From Osedax fenrisi (taxonomy: Eukaryota; Annelida; Polychaeta; Sabellida; Siboglinidae), in contig OZ025244.1 of the NCBI GenBank assembly GCA_964019155.1, positions 19,786,027 to 19,850,026 of the forward strand: DNA of 64,000 nt. Reading direction: 5' to 3'. The translations under genes and the position numbers were made by a program. Positions 45,768 through 58,451 of this stretch are shown piece by piece; positions within the stretch are counted from its first letter, which is position 1, and the number at the start of each line of letters is the position of its first letter. The notes beneath the pieces are model-generated. The model was not told where the DNA came from and made no database searches. It saw nothing but the letters and a program-made list of their open reading frames with translations.

Positions 45768-46809
45768 TAGGGTTGTGAGTTAATAAAAAACACGTTTTAA
45801 ACAAACGTTTTAAACGCGTTTTAAACCGTTTTAAACATAGAATAAAAAACGAAAAAAACAGAAAAAAACAAGAATCATACATTTATACATATATTTATTT
45901 AATTGTTAATATTTAAATTTAATTTAAATTTAATTTGACAAATAATAATTTTCTGCTTTTTTTTTGATATAATAAATTGTATAATAATTGAAAAATGAAT
46001 GATTATTTAATAAATTTATAAAATAAATATATAAAAATATAATATTATTATTATAATAAAGTTAAATTAGATTTCTTTTATGTTTTGATATAATAAATTG
46101 TATAATAATATATATTATGTTTAATATTATATAAAAAATAGTATGAATTTTCCATCTATAGATAATATATATATATATATATATATAAAGAAAGAATAGA
46201 ATACTTTCTATATAATGGAATTTTCTTATATCTATGGAATTTTCATATTTTTTTAATAATAATATATTAATATATAAAAGAAATATGAAAGTTTATAATA
46301 TATATTATTATATAATTTATTATATCAGAACATCAAAAGAAATCTAATTTTACTTTATTATTTATAATAATTTATTATAAAATAAATATGAAAGTTCATA
46401 CAGCTTTTATAATATTAATTATATAATGTACATATATCTATAGATTGTGATACAATCTCCATGTCTATAACATTAAATAATACAGAAATACTCAGTGTTA
46501 TATTGTAACAAAATAAATATTATAATAATTATAATTGTTACTACTAATGTATAGTTTGACCATATGATTTAATGATGCTAATAATACAGATAATATATTA
46601 TTTGAATTATTACTGATTATTCATATAATATGTAATTACTTTATTATTATTTTATTATTTTATTAACAACATATCTACTTTATTTAAATAATTTTATTTT
46701 TCAGAAAAAAACGGATAAAAAACGAATAAAACGTATTAAAAACGAAAAAAACCGTTTAAAACATGTTTTAAACAAACATTAATAAAAAACGCGTTTTTTA
46801 ACAACCCTA
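45768..46809. mobile_element. Non-autonomous hAT element with 8-bp target duplication
   Basis: Ends TAGGGTTGT at 45768 and its complement at 46809, followed inward by AAAAAACRCGTTTT-type subterminal repeats on both sides. The perfect 8-bp duplication TAAATGTA (45760-45767, 46810-46817) and 'AGGGTTG..AAAAAACGCG' ends are typical of hAT MITEs. An internal inverted repeat pairs about 46058-46115 with 46290-46355. No transposase frame. Confidence 0.85.
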
Positions 46810-46817
46810 TAAATGTA

Positions 46818-48094
46818 TATATACTTAATTATATTAATTTATATATGTATATACTTGCTATATTATTTGAATTCCTAATACCATTATATACTAAGATGGT
46901 AGTATATGATGGTAGTATAATACAATTACTAAACCACATTTGATCGAGATTAGATACATTAATTTGTAATGGATCTCTAGTTATTTAAAACATATTATTT
47001 GATTAGGTTTTACTATTATTAATTGGTTGATTAATTTAATTTGAAAATGTGGAAAACCATTTTTTACCTTATATAAATAAAATATTTAATTTCCAAATAT
47101 CATTAAAATATAATGTTTAACTATTTCTTTATCTATCCTAGATGTTAATATATTTAGTTTATTGTCTTAATTTAAATACTTTCTTCTATATATTTTACTT
47201 ATATTATATGAAAATTGTGATTCATTAATATATTATAATTAATAATTAATATAATGTTCTCAAAATTACGTTTATACTGTATGCATGTTTATATGTATCA
47301 AAAATATATATCTCATAATTATTTAAATGACCTTAACAATTACCTTAATTACTTATGAAGGTTTTATATCTGGAAAATCTACCACATTTCTATATCAACC
47401 TTACGTAATTAATTCGCTCATGGTTGATTACTATTCTTATTATTTGTATAGAGTTTATTATTGATATTGCTGATTCACTGGGAACACCATGTAGATCAAT
47501 GTATCAATACATTAGCGTGTCATCAATTTATTATTAAAATTTAAACTGCATGTATTATTTTAAAACTGAGTGATAAATATAAAAATTCATACATAGCAAT
47601 TATAATTAGTTGAGTCTTGTATTTATATTACTTACTATTAGGTAGCATATAACATTTGTAAAATTTAAATTGAATACAATAATGTTGATTTTCAATATAT
47701 TTGTAAATGTATTAATCCATCCAATAACTTATATAAATATATGCATATATTTTGTCGACTCTCATTGATCATGCAAATGTCATATTGGGTTAATATTATT
47801 CGTAGACAAATAATAATATTATTACGAGTTTTTAGAAGTATCTTTAAACTTAAAACTGCCTACGTGTGTACACTATGGTATAGCATACCGGATATATTTT
47901 AAATTCATTAAACTATAATCCGTAATAAATACCTTACAATATTTATATTTGTATACATATAAACATATTTATTTAGCACATTATATTTCATATATGGCTC
48001 AAATTTGGTATAATATGATATGATATGAATATAATATGTTTTAATATGATATGATATATATATATATAGATAATTATAACTTATTATATATTAT
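46818..48094. other. AT-rich stretch, no supported gene
   Basis: One 45-codon plus-strand frame (47327-47464) begins with ATG but has no other support. TGATATGA-type short repeats occur near 48010-48050. Confidence 0.5.
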
Positions 48095-48725
48095 TCGAGT
48101 AATTCGTTAATCAATTCATATAACATATAACCTACGTATTCGAGATCATTCCTCTATTTCCTCATACCAACACCTACCTCCATGGATGATTCCCATGTAA
48201 TAAACGCTCTGCTTATCGCATACTATATATTGTTCATTCCTCAATATACTCTTCGAATTGTTCCTCCTATATTTCTGCTTCTCTAGTAATTAATTCTTTC
48301 CTACAAATATCGCCCCTTCCATCTCTTAGAAACCATCCATATTATCTTCTATCTACCCCTATTCTCCATCCCTAAAAAATGAATATTCGGGCACTGAGTT
48401 ATATTTGTCCAAAACTATGGAATTCACTCTCACCCTATATTAGGTCCATAAAATCGCATAACACATTCATGAAATATATACAACAATTGATATCAGGCGG
48501 CAACTGTAATACTAATATTGTTTGTCATTATTATTGTATTTATTAATTTGCGTACGGTTTATTCTATTTTATTTTATTATTATTAATGGTATTTATTGTT
48601 TTACCTAATCTATTATTTATATTCTATATATATATATATATATATACACTTTTTACATCATTTATGATTTATTTAAATGTTTAAATAAACTTTCAATCAA
48701 TAAATCAATTAATCAATCAATCAAT
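48095..48725 (+). pseudogene. CR1-like 3' end, copy G
   Basis: The C-terminal RT motif 'NIRALSYICPKLWNSLSPYI' continues 'RSIKSHNTFMKYIQQLI' (48380-48500), followed by a 3' UTR and an AATC-type tail at about 48695-48725. 5'-truncated; upstream sequence to 48095 is C/T-rich and similar but shifted. The tail repeat differs from those of copies A/D and B/C. Confidence 0.75.
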
Positions 48726-49520
48726 ATGCTTATGCATGATACCAAATATGACCACCTTGTAATTGACATGCTGCTAAATGTGGTTAAGAGTTAAGAGTGT
48801 AATATATTACAATAACCTATAGGTTAACAACTATCTTTATTTTGTATTATAATCCCATGATCCACAAAGAAATAACATACATAATAATATCATATTTAGC
48901 ATATATATATATATATACATGAATTACTTTATAAAGTTCTATAGAATTAACATTGTTAATGACCAACTTTCGTTTTATGAATATATTTCATTAACATTAA
49001 AAAAAAATATTGACTTTATCTATATACATTTATTTATATATTTTAACTACTTACAATTGTATAAAATTATTTAATATATTAATTAAATATTAATAGATTT
49101 CCTAGATTTTTTTTAATTAATTTACTTATTTCTATATTCAATTAAAATATTTCATGCTTTACATAATTTAGAGTTATTTGTAAATATTTGTTCTCTATTT
49201 AACATATCATACATATAATCAAAGCTCTCTAATATCACAAGATCACTAGTTATCTAATAACATTATTTCCTAAAAATATTTATATTTCTAAATATTATAA
49301 AAATATTAACAATACGCTAACATTTGTAATGTAGTATAATAATAAAACTGGATAATCATAGAAAGAATTAAATAAACTATTTATTTAAATAAGCAGATGA
49401 TCGAATGTGTACTCACACGTGGTAATAATGTATTAGTTATCTTCATTTTCGTTGTATCATATTATTGTTCGAAATCGATTACATTTAAGTCATACTTTTA
49501 CATCGAAATGTCGCCATTTA
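48726..49520. other. AT-rich stretch; one ambiguous small frame
   Basis: At 49397-49597 a 66-codon plus frame and a shorter ATG-initiated minus frame overlap, and the 3' part of the plus frame runs into the foldback element. Neither is accepted as a gene. Confidence 0.45.
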
Positions 49521-49529
49521 CCCATCGAT

Positions 49530-49740
49530 GTAAATGGGTATCCCATTACCATTATTTCCGGAAATGTTTGCTAGAAATTTATTTTCTAGCAAGTTAACTA
49601 CAATTGTGGGATAACATTACTTTCCGACAAATTGCCGGAAATATAGTAACTTTAAAGGGGTCACTACAACTTTCTCGAAAGTAAATTTCTAGCAAACATT
49701 TCCGGACATTATTTCCGAAAATACTGGTAGTGAGATATAT
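49530..49740. repeat. Small foldback element (MITE-like), about 210 bp
   Basis: Arms around 'TTCCGGAAATGTTTGCTAG' (49553-49580) and its complement (49684-49712), extended outward by weaker inverted similarity. The core TTCCGGAAAT motif recurs inside. Confidence 0.75.
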
Positions 49741-49822
49741 CTTAAGGAGGTATACCCCCTTAACGAAAGTGGACAAATAATTGAATGTAGTGTGTGGATC
49801 TTTGCATTGGAAGAATCCATAT

Positions 49823-49976
49823 TAAAAAGTATTACTATCTGTATTAACAATTATTACTATCTGTATTAACAAGTATTACTATCCGTATTAAAAAGTATTA
49901 CATTCTATATTAACAATTATTGCTATCCGTATTTACAAGTATTACTATCCGTATTAATAAGTATTAATATCCATAT
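49823..49976. repeat. 22-bp minisatellite, about seven copies
   Basis: Consensus ATTACTATCCGTATTAACAA plus GT, with substitutions between copies. Confidence 0.9.
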
Positions 49977-50086
49977 GCGAACTATAGTTACTTGATAAAT
50001 ATGTTATTACATATTTGTATTACTTGTATAGTGATGATTAACATAATAACATCTATTGTATGTTTAAATATAATTGCACTATACGT

Positions 50087-50268
50087 TGAACTCTAGTTAA
50101 TCCAAATAAATGATAGAATACTATATATGTTGAAGAATAGTTAATCCCAATTGGGACTAAACTATTGATGGTATATTTATATTTATATAGCATCAATAGT
50201 TTAGTTGGGATTAACTATACTTCAACATATATAGTATTCTATCATTTATTGGGATTAACTAGAGTTCA
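50087..50268. repeat. Long palindrome, about 78-bp arms
   Basis: The arms differ at two bases and by one 6-nt insertion; the short loop lies near 50175-50190. Confidence 0.9.
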
Positions 50269-50406
50269 TTGTATAACTATAGTTATACTTAATAGTTAAA
50301 CTATACTTTATAAAGTATAAAGTATACTAAATAAGTATAGTATTAGATAAAGTTATGAATGCAAAATAATAATTAATTAACTAGTTTTAAAGGTTACAAA
50401 TTAAAT

Positions 50407-50440
50407 TAGAATTTAGTATATACGTATATACTAAATTCTA
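50407..50440. repeat. Perfect 34-bp palindrome
   Basis: TAGAATTTAGTATATAC followed directly by its exact reverse complement, with no loop. Confidence 0.95.
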
Positions 50441-50444
50441 TTTG

Positions 50445-50477
<33 letters not shown>

Positions 50478-50996
50478 TTAATTAAAATATATTAATTAAA
50501 TATTATATTTAATTAAATATTATATACAATTAAATATAAATATCAAATTATTAATATATATTATTAAATTGTATCTATAACCGTTTATATATCCCCATAA
50601 TTAATGTATTATAATTAATAATTAATCATAATTAATCATCACAATTATTACTCAATTCGACCGGTAGGGATAGTAACTCTTGCCGATATCAACATGTTCA
50701 TATATGAAGACGATGGTGAATATGATATACAGGCAAATAAATATATTGGTTTGAAACTGTTTATTTAAAATGGTGTAATATATAAAAATAGTTATATTTA
50801 ATTACATTTATAAATAATATATATTCTTGTATTTCATCATAATTATTATTATTTTTTAATATTCTATTAATATTATTATTATATCATCGATATATGATAT
50901 TTTTGTTATACTAATTAGTTAAATATTATACTAACTACTTAAGTATATAGCTGAAATAAGCTTACTTATAGCTTATTAATATCATTCCTTAGATTA

Positions 50997-52231
50997 CACT
51001 GGTCTGCATCAAAAATAGGATGACATTCTGTCAATTGATTCTAGACTTATTTTTGACACTGATCTCAAATGTGAAAACCGTTTTTCTCAATCACGTCTAG
51101 TTTTTTTTTATTCACCTTTCAACTATTTTCCAAAAAGTGAGATTTCTAGAAACAAAATATTTTTATAATTTTTAAAACCTTAATTATTAGTAAAATATTT
51201 TATAAAATCATATAAATATGCCTGAATATATTTTATATATATATATATATTCAAGTATACAGTATACCTTTAAAACATTATAAAATATGTTTACAAGTTG
51301 TATACAAAAATGATTTTTAAACTAGTACCCCAAAAATATTGGAATATTTTCAAAAAAAATTAATAGGTCAATATTTGACGACAACAATTATAGAATACAT
51401 ATGTAATATATTTTTATAGATAGATTTTTAACGCTCCTTTCAGATATGATTTTAGTTTTAATATATCGGGTTTAGTTTTCTTTTTTTGTTCAATTTAAAA
51501 TTTTTTTTTTTTTTTACTACATTTTTTTAAGTTATTAATTTATGCTATTTAATGTATTTAAAATACTCAATTTATAACTATATTATATTATTAACCATTT
51601 TTATTGGAATTTACTTGATGATATATTAAATAAACTTAATTATTTTTTACCCGAAACTTAATTTTTTATTTTATTCATAAATAAATATATTCATTTATAT
51701 TTATAAAATAATAATATATAATATATAAATAAGTATAATATATGGTTAATAACAGAATATAGTTATAAATTGAGTACTTTAAATACATTAAATAGCATAA
51801 ATTAATAACTTAAAAAAATTGAGAAAAAAATCAAAAAAAAATATTTTAAATTGAACAAAAAAAGAAAACTAAACCCGATATATTAAAACTAAAATCATAT
51901 CTGAAAGGAGCGTTAAAAATCTATCTATAAAAATATATTACATATGTATTCTATAATTGTTGTCGTCAAATATTGACCTATTAATTTTTTTTGAAAATAA
52001 TCCAATATTTTTGGGGTACATAGTTTAAAAATCATTTTTGTATACAACTTGTAAACATATTTTATAATGTTTTAAAGGTATACTGTATACTTGAATATAT
52101 ATATAAAATATATTCAGGCATATTTATATGATTTTATAAAATATTTTACTAATTAAGGTTTTAAAAATTATAAAAATATTTTTTTTCAAAAATAAGTCTA
52201 GAATCAATTGACAGAAAAATGCAGGCCAGTG
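50997..52231. mobile_element. Foldback DNA element with very long inverted repeats
   Basis: Left arm 50997-51597 and right arm 51743-52231 are near-identical in inverted orientation; the right arm lacks about 100 bp present at about 51052-51150. Ends are CACTGGTCTGCAT and ATGCAGGCCAGTG, flanked by TTA on both sides (50994-50996, 52232-52234). The CACTG ends and 3-bp duplication recall CACTA-type (EnSpm) elements. No frame of interest is in the roughly 145-bp centre. Confidence 0.85.
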
Positions 52232-52340
52232 TTATATTTAATATTCGGGAAATAAATATGCATTCATTCATTCATATATAAATAATTTAATATTATAAAT
52301 AAGTATATATGTATACATATATATTAGTAAATACATATTA

Positions 52341-52458
52341 TTAAACTATATTTATTACGATTAATTTCTTAGATTTTGGTTCCCTCTCGCGGATTATCTG
52401 TTCCAAATTAATTGGAATTAGATGGACAAAATCTAGAAATAATGTAAAGCTGAAGTGC
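52341..52458 (-). CDS. 3' terminal exon of a host gene (unknown function)
   Basis: A CTTTAG acceptor (52459-52464) precedes one base and 38 codons ending at TAA 52343-52341. Peptide: 'HFSFTLFLDFVHLIPINLEQ', then 'IIREREPKSKKLIVINIV'. GC is raised relative to the flanks. A short exon-like run ('TTWLQPIMTIYDLYI') lies upstream near 52600, and a GTGAGT donor near 52729, but phases were not reconciled. Confidence 0.4.
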
Positions 52459-53400
52459 CTAAAGTTAACGGTAAATTAAATGTTATACGCGTTAATACTA
52501 TTACGTAATATAAATGTTACGTAACATTTCTAAAATGATGTCATAACATATGTAATGTTATATCATATCTACTATATATAAGTCATAAATAGTCATGATT
52601 GGTTGCAACCATGTAGTTCCTCTTATGATATATGATAAATAAATCGTTAAACAATAAAATATAATCCTAACGTAGATTTTCATATATGAAAAAGATATGT
52701 TCCATATATTGTACATGTAAACTCACGAATGTCGCGCATCCACTTTATATTAATGATAACCAAGTAAAGTATTATATTCTAGCGTATATTATTTGTCAAC
52801 ACATATTATTAAAAATATATATTTAATATATTAATTATTATATAATATATTACAAATATGTTAATTATTTTTTTAAAGTATGCGATGGTAAATGATATAT
52901 ATAATTAGTAGTTTATATGTATTTATATTATTTTGTATTTATCTATATATGTAAAACATATTAATTTAATATGGAATTAATATTTCTAATATGGGAACAT
53001 ATATACATAACGTACTTTAATTTGTAACTTAGTTTATTAATTGTGTTATATATATAATAGTTATTAACTTAACAATAATATACATTGAATTTATTATACA
53101 TTCAAAAAGTAATTTATTATAATGATTATATTATTGTATATGCACATTTAATTATAATATAAAGTATCGGCATATATGTTAAGTCCTATAGATCTTATAT
53201 ACTAGTATATATATATTTAGTATATAAACTATAGTTACTACAAATAGGTCACGTGTTATATATATTGTTATATAACATAATAGTTATATATGTTAGTAGC
53301 TTATATAGTAATATAAACATATAACAGTAATATGTCCATGTATAATTATAATTTAGAAACATATGGGTTATTGCCTTATTTACAGTGTATTTAAATAAAT

Positions 53401-53434
<34 letters not shown>

Positions 53435-53506
53435 GTATATTCATAATTGCGTTAATAATATATATTAATTATATAAAAAAATAATAAGTGAATGTACATG
53501 ATACGA

Positions 53507-53561
<55 letters not shown>

Positions 53562-53582
53562 TAAAGGTACATTTATGTGTAC

Positions 53583-53750
53583 CCTTAAAAGGTCAATATT
53601 AGTCTGAGCTTGGTCTGATAGCCTCATGCTATACATCTGCCTCGCCTCTTCCTCCTGCAGGCACCTTTCCTCTGCTGTTCTAAGACAGGCCAAGGCTTCA
53701 CTTGTGTTTCGCTCTTGCGAGTATAATACGATGTTGAATAGATGAGGATG
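53583..53750 (-). CDS. Array exon-like frame X1 (A type)
   Basis: Contains 'ALACLRTAEERCLQEEEA', ending at AGG before a GT donor. A-type copies have a small indel upstream of the core, so the N-terminal frame differs from B-type copies. Confidence 0.35.
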
Positions 53751-53878
53751 TTAATGGTATCAATTAACAATTGTGTAAGTCGTATTAAATATTAATTATA
53801 TACAACATATCAATATCTATTAGATTACTACTAACGTAATATATTAATAATATATGTATATATATATATATATATATA

Positions 53879-54135
53879 TGGAACGTCCTACCGTATGACT
53901 TACGGAAGGTCCAATCCTTATATTGTTTTAGAAAGAAACTAAAACATTATTTAAACACTTCTTAATTTATTTTTGTATACGCGTTATTTAATCTTTATAT
54001 CCTATCTAAATCTATTTAATTTAATTTTTTGTTATTTTGTATTTTCTATTCGTTTGTTTTTATTATTTTTCGTTATTATTATACACCAGAAAGGGCACCC
54101 GCTATATTGGTGTTTAAATAAACAATTCAATATAT
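53879..54135 (+). pseudogene. CR1-like 3' end inside array copy 1
   Basis: 29 codons 'WNVLPYDLRKVQSLYCF', then 'RKKLKHYLNTS' and TAA at 53963-53965, the standard C-terminal motif of CR1-type RTs, followed by a 3' UTR with 'GTTTAAATAAACAA' and (TA)n. 5'-truncated. Confidence 0.8.
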
Positions 54136-54372
54136 ATATATGTGTGTGTGTATATATAATGTAGATAGTCTATTGAAATTTTATCTAAATATAATAATAT
54201 ATTTATATTTGTATCACATATAACATTAGTAATTATATTGTTAAATACAAATACAAAATATATATATATATGTTAAATAAGTGTGAAACCTCCCCTTCGT
54301 CATGTTACATTTGTACTTATCCGGCATATTCTCTAACCTCTGATCGCATCTCAAACCTTCTAGTATGTACCA

Positions 54373-54485
54373 CTAGCTATCAGCATCAACTGCATGGGTG
54401 CATTTCTTCTTTCTGTTTGGTCTAGATTGCCCTCTCATTCTACTGGTGCTAGAGGTGGTGGTAGTACTGACTCGATTGTAGATTT
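54373..54485 (-). CDS. Array exon-like frame Y1
   Basis: 'TTTSSTSRMRGQSRPNRKKK', then 'CTHAVDADS' and TAG: a Ser/Thr stretch and a basic patch. Beyond the stop (54230-54370) a second short frame contains 'RLENTPDKYKCN' and 'TKRR', similar to 'KKPEKCEGTMTKRRKW' at about 56055-56160. Confidence 0.3.
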
Positions 54486-54974
54486 GTGAATATAAATATA
54501 ATAATTTAAAATATTTTACAATGTGATAAATAAGATACTGAACATGGATAATACGTAATAAATTAAAAAAATAAACAAAAATCTTATACATATTTTAACC
54601 CACGCTTGCACCCTTAAACAATATGTAAGATTAACTTATCTTTATATATATGGGGTAGTTAACATTTTGCATATTTGTATATTTTGAATATACACTCTTT
54701 GAAAGCGCCGTGTATATTTGTTTGTCTCTATAGAGAATAATATATTATTTCAGATATTATAATTGTTTATATTTACAAAATTAATAATAATGTAACGATA
54801 CATATTTATAAGTAATATATAATATAACTATATCAGTATTCATCTTAGCAACTTATGTAAATAGTATAAATATAGTATGTGTTATATTTATTAAATAAAC
54901 ACCCCACCCCCATATCCATGAATATATAATGTATATAATATATACTATATATATATATACTATGTATATATATA

Positions 54975-55015
<41 letters not shown>

Positions 55016-55118
55016 TTATAATTTCGTTAATAATATATTATAATTATATAATAAAAATAATAAGTACATGTACATGATACGAGTGTGTGTATATAGATAG
55101 AGGTACATTTATGTATAC

Positions 55119-55274
55119 CCTTATAACGTCAATATTAGTCTGATCTTGGGCTGCTAGCATCATGATATACACCTCTCTCGCCTCTTCCTCCTGCAAGCAC
55201 CTTTCCTCTGCTGTTCTAAGACATACCACTAGTGTTTCAGATATTGCGAATATAATATTATGTTGATTAGACAT
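55119..55274 (-). CDS. Array exon-like frame X2 (B type), unknown protein
   Basis: ATG 55274, 52 codons to an AGG|GTATAC donor-like end: 'SNQHNIIFAISETLVVCLRT', 'AEERCLQEEEAREVYIMML', 'AAQDQTNIDVIR'. The Glu-rich heptad-like core suggests a coiled coil. The core is open in all six copies in the array, with mostly conservative changes (Arg/Met after AEE, Gln/Glu-Val). Whether it is an exon of a repeated gene or hitchhiking DNA cannot be told here. No family recognised. Confidence 0.4.
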
Positions 55275-56947
55275 TGATATTAAATGTTATAAATTAACAT
55301 ATATGTAAGTCGTATTAAATATCAATTATATACAACATATAAAGAGCTATTAGGTTACTACTAACGTAACATATTAATTATATATATATGTGTGTATGTG
55401 TATATATGGTAGATAGTCTATTGAAGTCGTAACTAAATATAATATAAATATATTTGTATCAGATATAATATTAGTAATTTTATTAAATACAAATACAAAA
55501 TATATATATGTACGTATATATACAAGATATGATAATGAACTGGCGAGGTACTGAATATGATCATGTCGTTATAGATAATGTTGTCTTAACCACGTGTCAA
55601 ACATTTGTCTTGATTTCACCTTGAGATTGTTGACAAGGTCATCGGCGTTAGTTTCGATATGACAACATATATTAATAAGTGTATTGTTAAATTTAAATAC
55701 ATATACACAATTACACATACGCACACACGTCTAAATATATATATGTGTGTGAAATCATTTATAATTTTATTAGAATGCTTTATAAATACATGATGTATAT
55801 TTAAAATCACATCAAATGTATACTATATATGCCATATACGTATGTATACATATAGTTCATCAACTATCTCATTAATATCGTTATTTATTCCGATTATACA
55901 CGTGAAGGACGTTTCTGTAAACAATAGTGATGATTCACTATTATTTATTGCACATGTAGGTCAGTACCGATAGGACTGTATTTAATGTTCTGTGAAATGT
56001 ACCTTTATTCAGATCACATTAAGAATGTGCATGTATCAAAGTTCTGTATTACAGTTTTAAAGCAATCCTATAGTCCTCGTTTAGTGGCCATTTTCTCCTC
56101 TTCGTCATGGTTCCTTCACACTTCTCAGGCTTTTTCTCTAATATATGATTCAAATCTGGTAGTAGTATTATTTATGGGGTTGTAGACTTGTGAATATATA
56201 TCTTCAGATTTAATATACCAGATTTAAATCAAATATTAGAGACAAATCCTGAGAAGTTATAACAATGATGCTTTGAGTGACGTCCTATATAATGTTAATA
56301 AAGTTATAATACATAGTTTTTAAATTGGGTATGTAAAGATAGTGTGTATTGTTTAATTGGTATATATTATTATTGTATGTATGTAATAACAATGGGAACA
56401 TATATGTAAAACGTACTTTAATTTGTAACTTAGTTTATTAATTGTATGATATATATATATAATAGTTATTAACTATTTTGTAATAATATACATTGAATTT
56501 ATTATACATTCAATAAGTAATTTATTATAATGATTATATTATTGTATATGCACATTTAATTATACTATAAAGTATCGACATATATGTTAAGTCCTATAGA
56601 TCTTATATACTAGTATATATATACTTAGTATATACACTATAGCTACTACAAATAGGTCACGTGTTATATATATTGTTATATAACATAATAGTTATATATG
56701 TTAGTAGCTTATATAGTAATATAAACATATAACAGTAATATGTCCATGTATAATTATAATTTAGAAACATATGGGTTATTGCCTTATTTACAGTGTATTT
56801 AAATAAATATATATATATATAAATATATATATTTGTGTGTGTGTATATTTATAATTGCATTAATAATGTATTACAATTATATAATACAAATAATAGGTGA
56901 ATGTACATGATACGAGTGTATATATAGAGGTACATTTATATGTATAC

Positions 56948-57115
56948 CCTTAAAAGGTCAATATTAGTCTGATCTTGGGCTGCTAGCCTCATGCTATACA
57001 TCTGCCTCGCCTCTTCCTCCTGCAGGCACATTTCTTCTGCTGTCCTAAGACAGGCCAAGGCTTCACTTGTATTTCGCTCTTGCGAGTATAATACGATGTT
57101 GAATAGAGGAGGATG
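56948..57115 (-). CDS. Array exon-like frame X3 (A type)
   Basis: Core 'CLRTAEEMCLQEEEARQMYS', then 'MRLAAQDQTNIDLLR' before a GTATAC donor; mixes A-type upstream sequence with B-type 'AAQDQ'. Confidence 0.33.
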
Positions 57116-57209
57116 TTAATGGTATAGATTAACATATGTGTAAGTCGTATTAAATATTAATTATATACAACATATAAATATCTATTAGTTACTACTAACG
57201 TAATATATT

Positions 57210-57267
<58 letters not shown>

Positions 57268-57501
57268 ATAAGGTAGATAGTCTATTGAAGTTATTTCTAA
57301 ATATAATAATATATTTATATTTGTATCACATATAAAATTAGTAATGTTATTGTTAAATACAAATACAAAATATATATATATATATATATATATATGTTAA
57401 ATAAATGTAAAACCTATTCTCCTCTTCGTCACGTTACATTTGTACTTATCCGGCGTATTCTCTAACCTCTGATCGCATCTCAAACCTTCTAGTATGTACC
57501 A

Positions 57502-57607
57502 CTAGCTATCAGCAACTACTGCATGGGTGCATTTCTTATGTTTCTTTGGTCTAGATTGCCCTCCCATTCTACTGGTGCTAGAGGTGGTGGTAATACTGAC
57601 TGGGTTG
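57502..57607 (-). CDS. Array exon-like frame Y2
   Basis: Same as Y1 with replacements (Met-Gly-Gly for Met-Arg-Gly, 'PKKHKKCTHAVVADS'); the stop position is kept. Confidence 0.28.
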
Positions 57608-58077
57608 TAGGTTTTGAATATAAATATAATTATTTAAAATATTTCACAATATGATAAATAAGATACTGAACATGGATAATACGTAATAAATTAAAAAAAT
57701 AAACAAAAATATTATACATATTTTAACTCACGCTTGCACCCTTAAACAATATGTCAGATTCACTACTCTTTATATGTATGGGGTAGTTAACATTTTGCAG
57801 CATATTTGTATATTTTGAATATACACTCTTTGAAAGCGTCGTGTATATTTGTTTGTCTCTATTATTTCAGATATTATAATTGTTTATATTTACAAAATTA
57901 ATAACAATGTAACGATACATATTTATAAGTAATATATAATATAACTATATCAGTATTCATTTTAGCCACTTTTGTAAATAGTATAAATATAGTATGTGTT
58001 ATATTTATTAAATAAACACCCCACCCCCATATCCATGAATATATAATGTATATAATATATACTATATATATACTATG

Positions 58078-58085
<8 letters not shown>

Positions 58086-58171
<86 letters not shown>

Positions 58172-58196
58172 TATATATATATATATATATATATTT
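58086..58196. repeat. (TA)n microsatellite, interrupted
   Basis: About 110 bp of AT dinucleotide with two GTTT interruptions; corresponds to shorter runs at about 54976-55008 and 61919-61985 in the other array copies. Confidence 0.95.
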
Positions 58197-58301
58197 ATAT
58201 TTATAATTTCGTTAATAATATATTATAATTATATAATAAAAATAATAAATGAATATACATGATACGAGTGTATATATATATAGAGGTACATTTATTTATA
58301 C

Positions 58302-58451
58302 CCTTAAAAGGTCAATATTAGCCTGATCTTGGGCTGCTAGCATCATGCTATATATTTGCCTCGCCTCTTCCTCCTGCAGGCACCTTTCCTCTGCTGTTCT
58401 AAGACATACCACTAGTGTTTCAGCTCTTGCGAATATAATACGATGTTGATT
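58302..58451 (-). CDS. Array exon-like frame X4 (B type)
   Basis: 'SSSNQHRIIFARAETLVVCL' then the Glu-rich core and 'QANIDLLR'. It is embedded in a 70-codon open frame; the donor-like GT here is GTATAA. Confidence 0.37.

Noticed and set aside
47327..47464. 45-codon ATG-initiated plus-strand frame
   Set aside because: No splice, motif or composition support; open runs of this length are common by chance at this AT content.
55985..56185. Plus-strand frame in the array, repeated at 59096-59374
   Set aside because: Opposite strand of a minus-strand exon-like block (TMTKRRKW) related to the one beside frame Y; its conservation follows from recent duplication.
58046..58228. Tyr/Ile-rich frames in (TA)n, also 5124-5396 and the 3' part of 60841-61167
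   Set aside because: Microsatellite translation.
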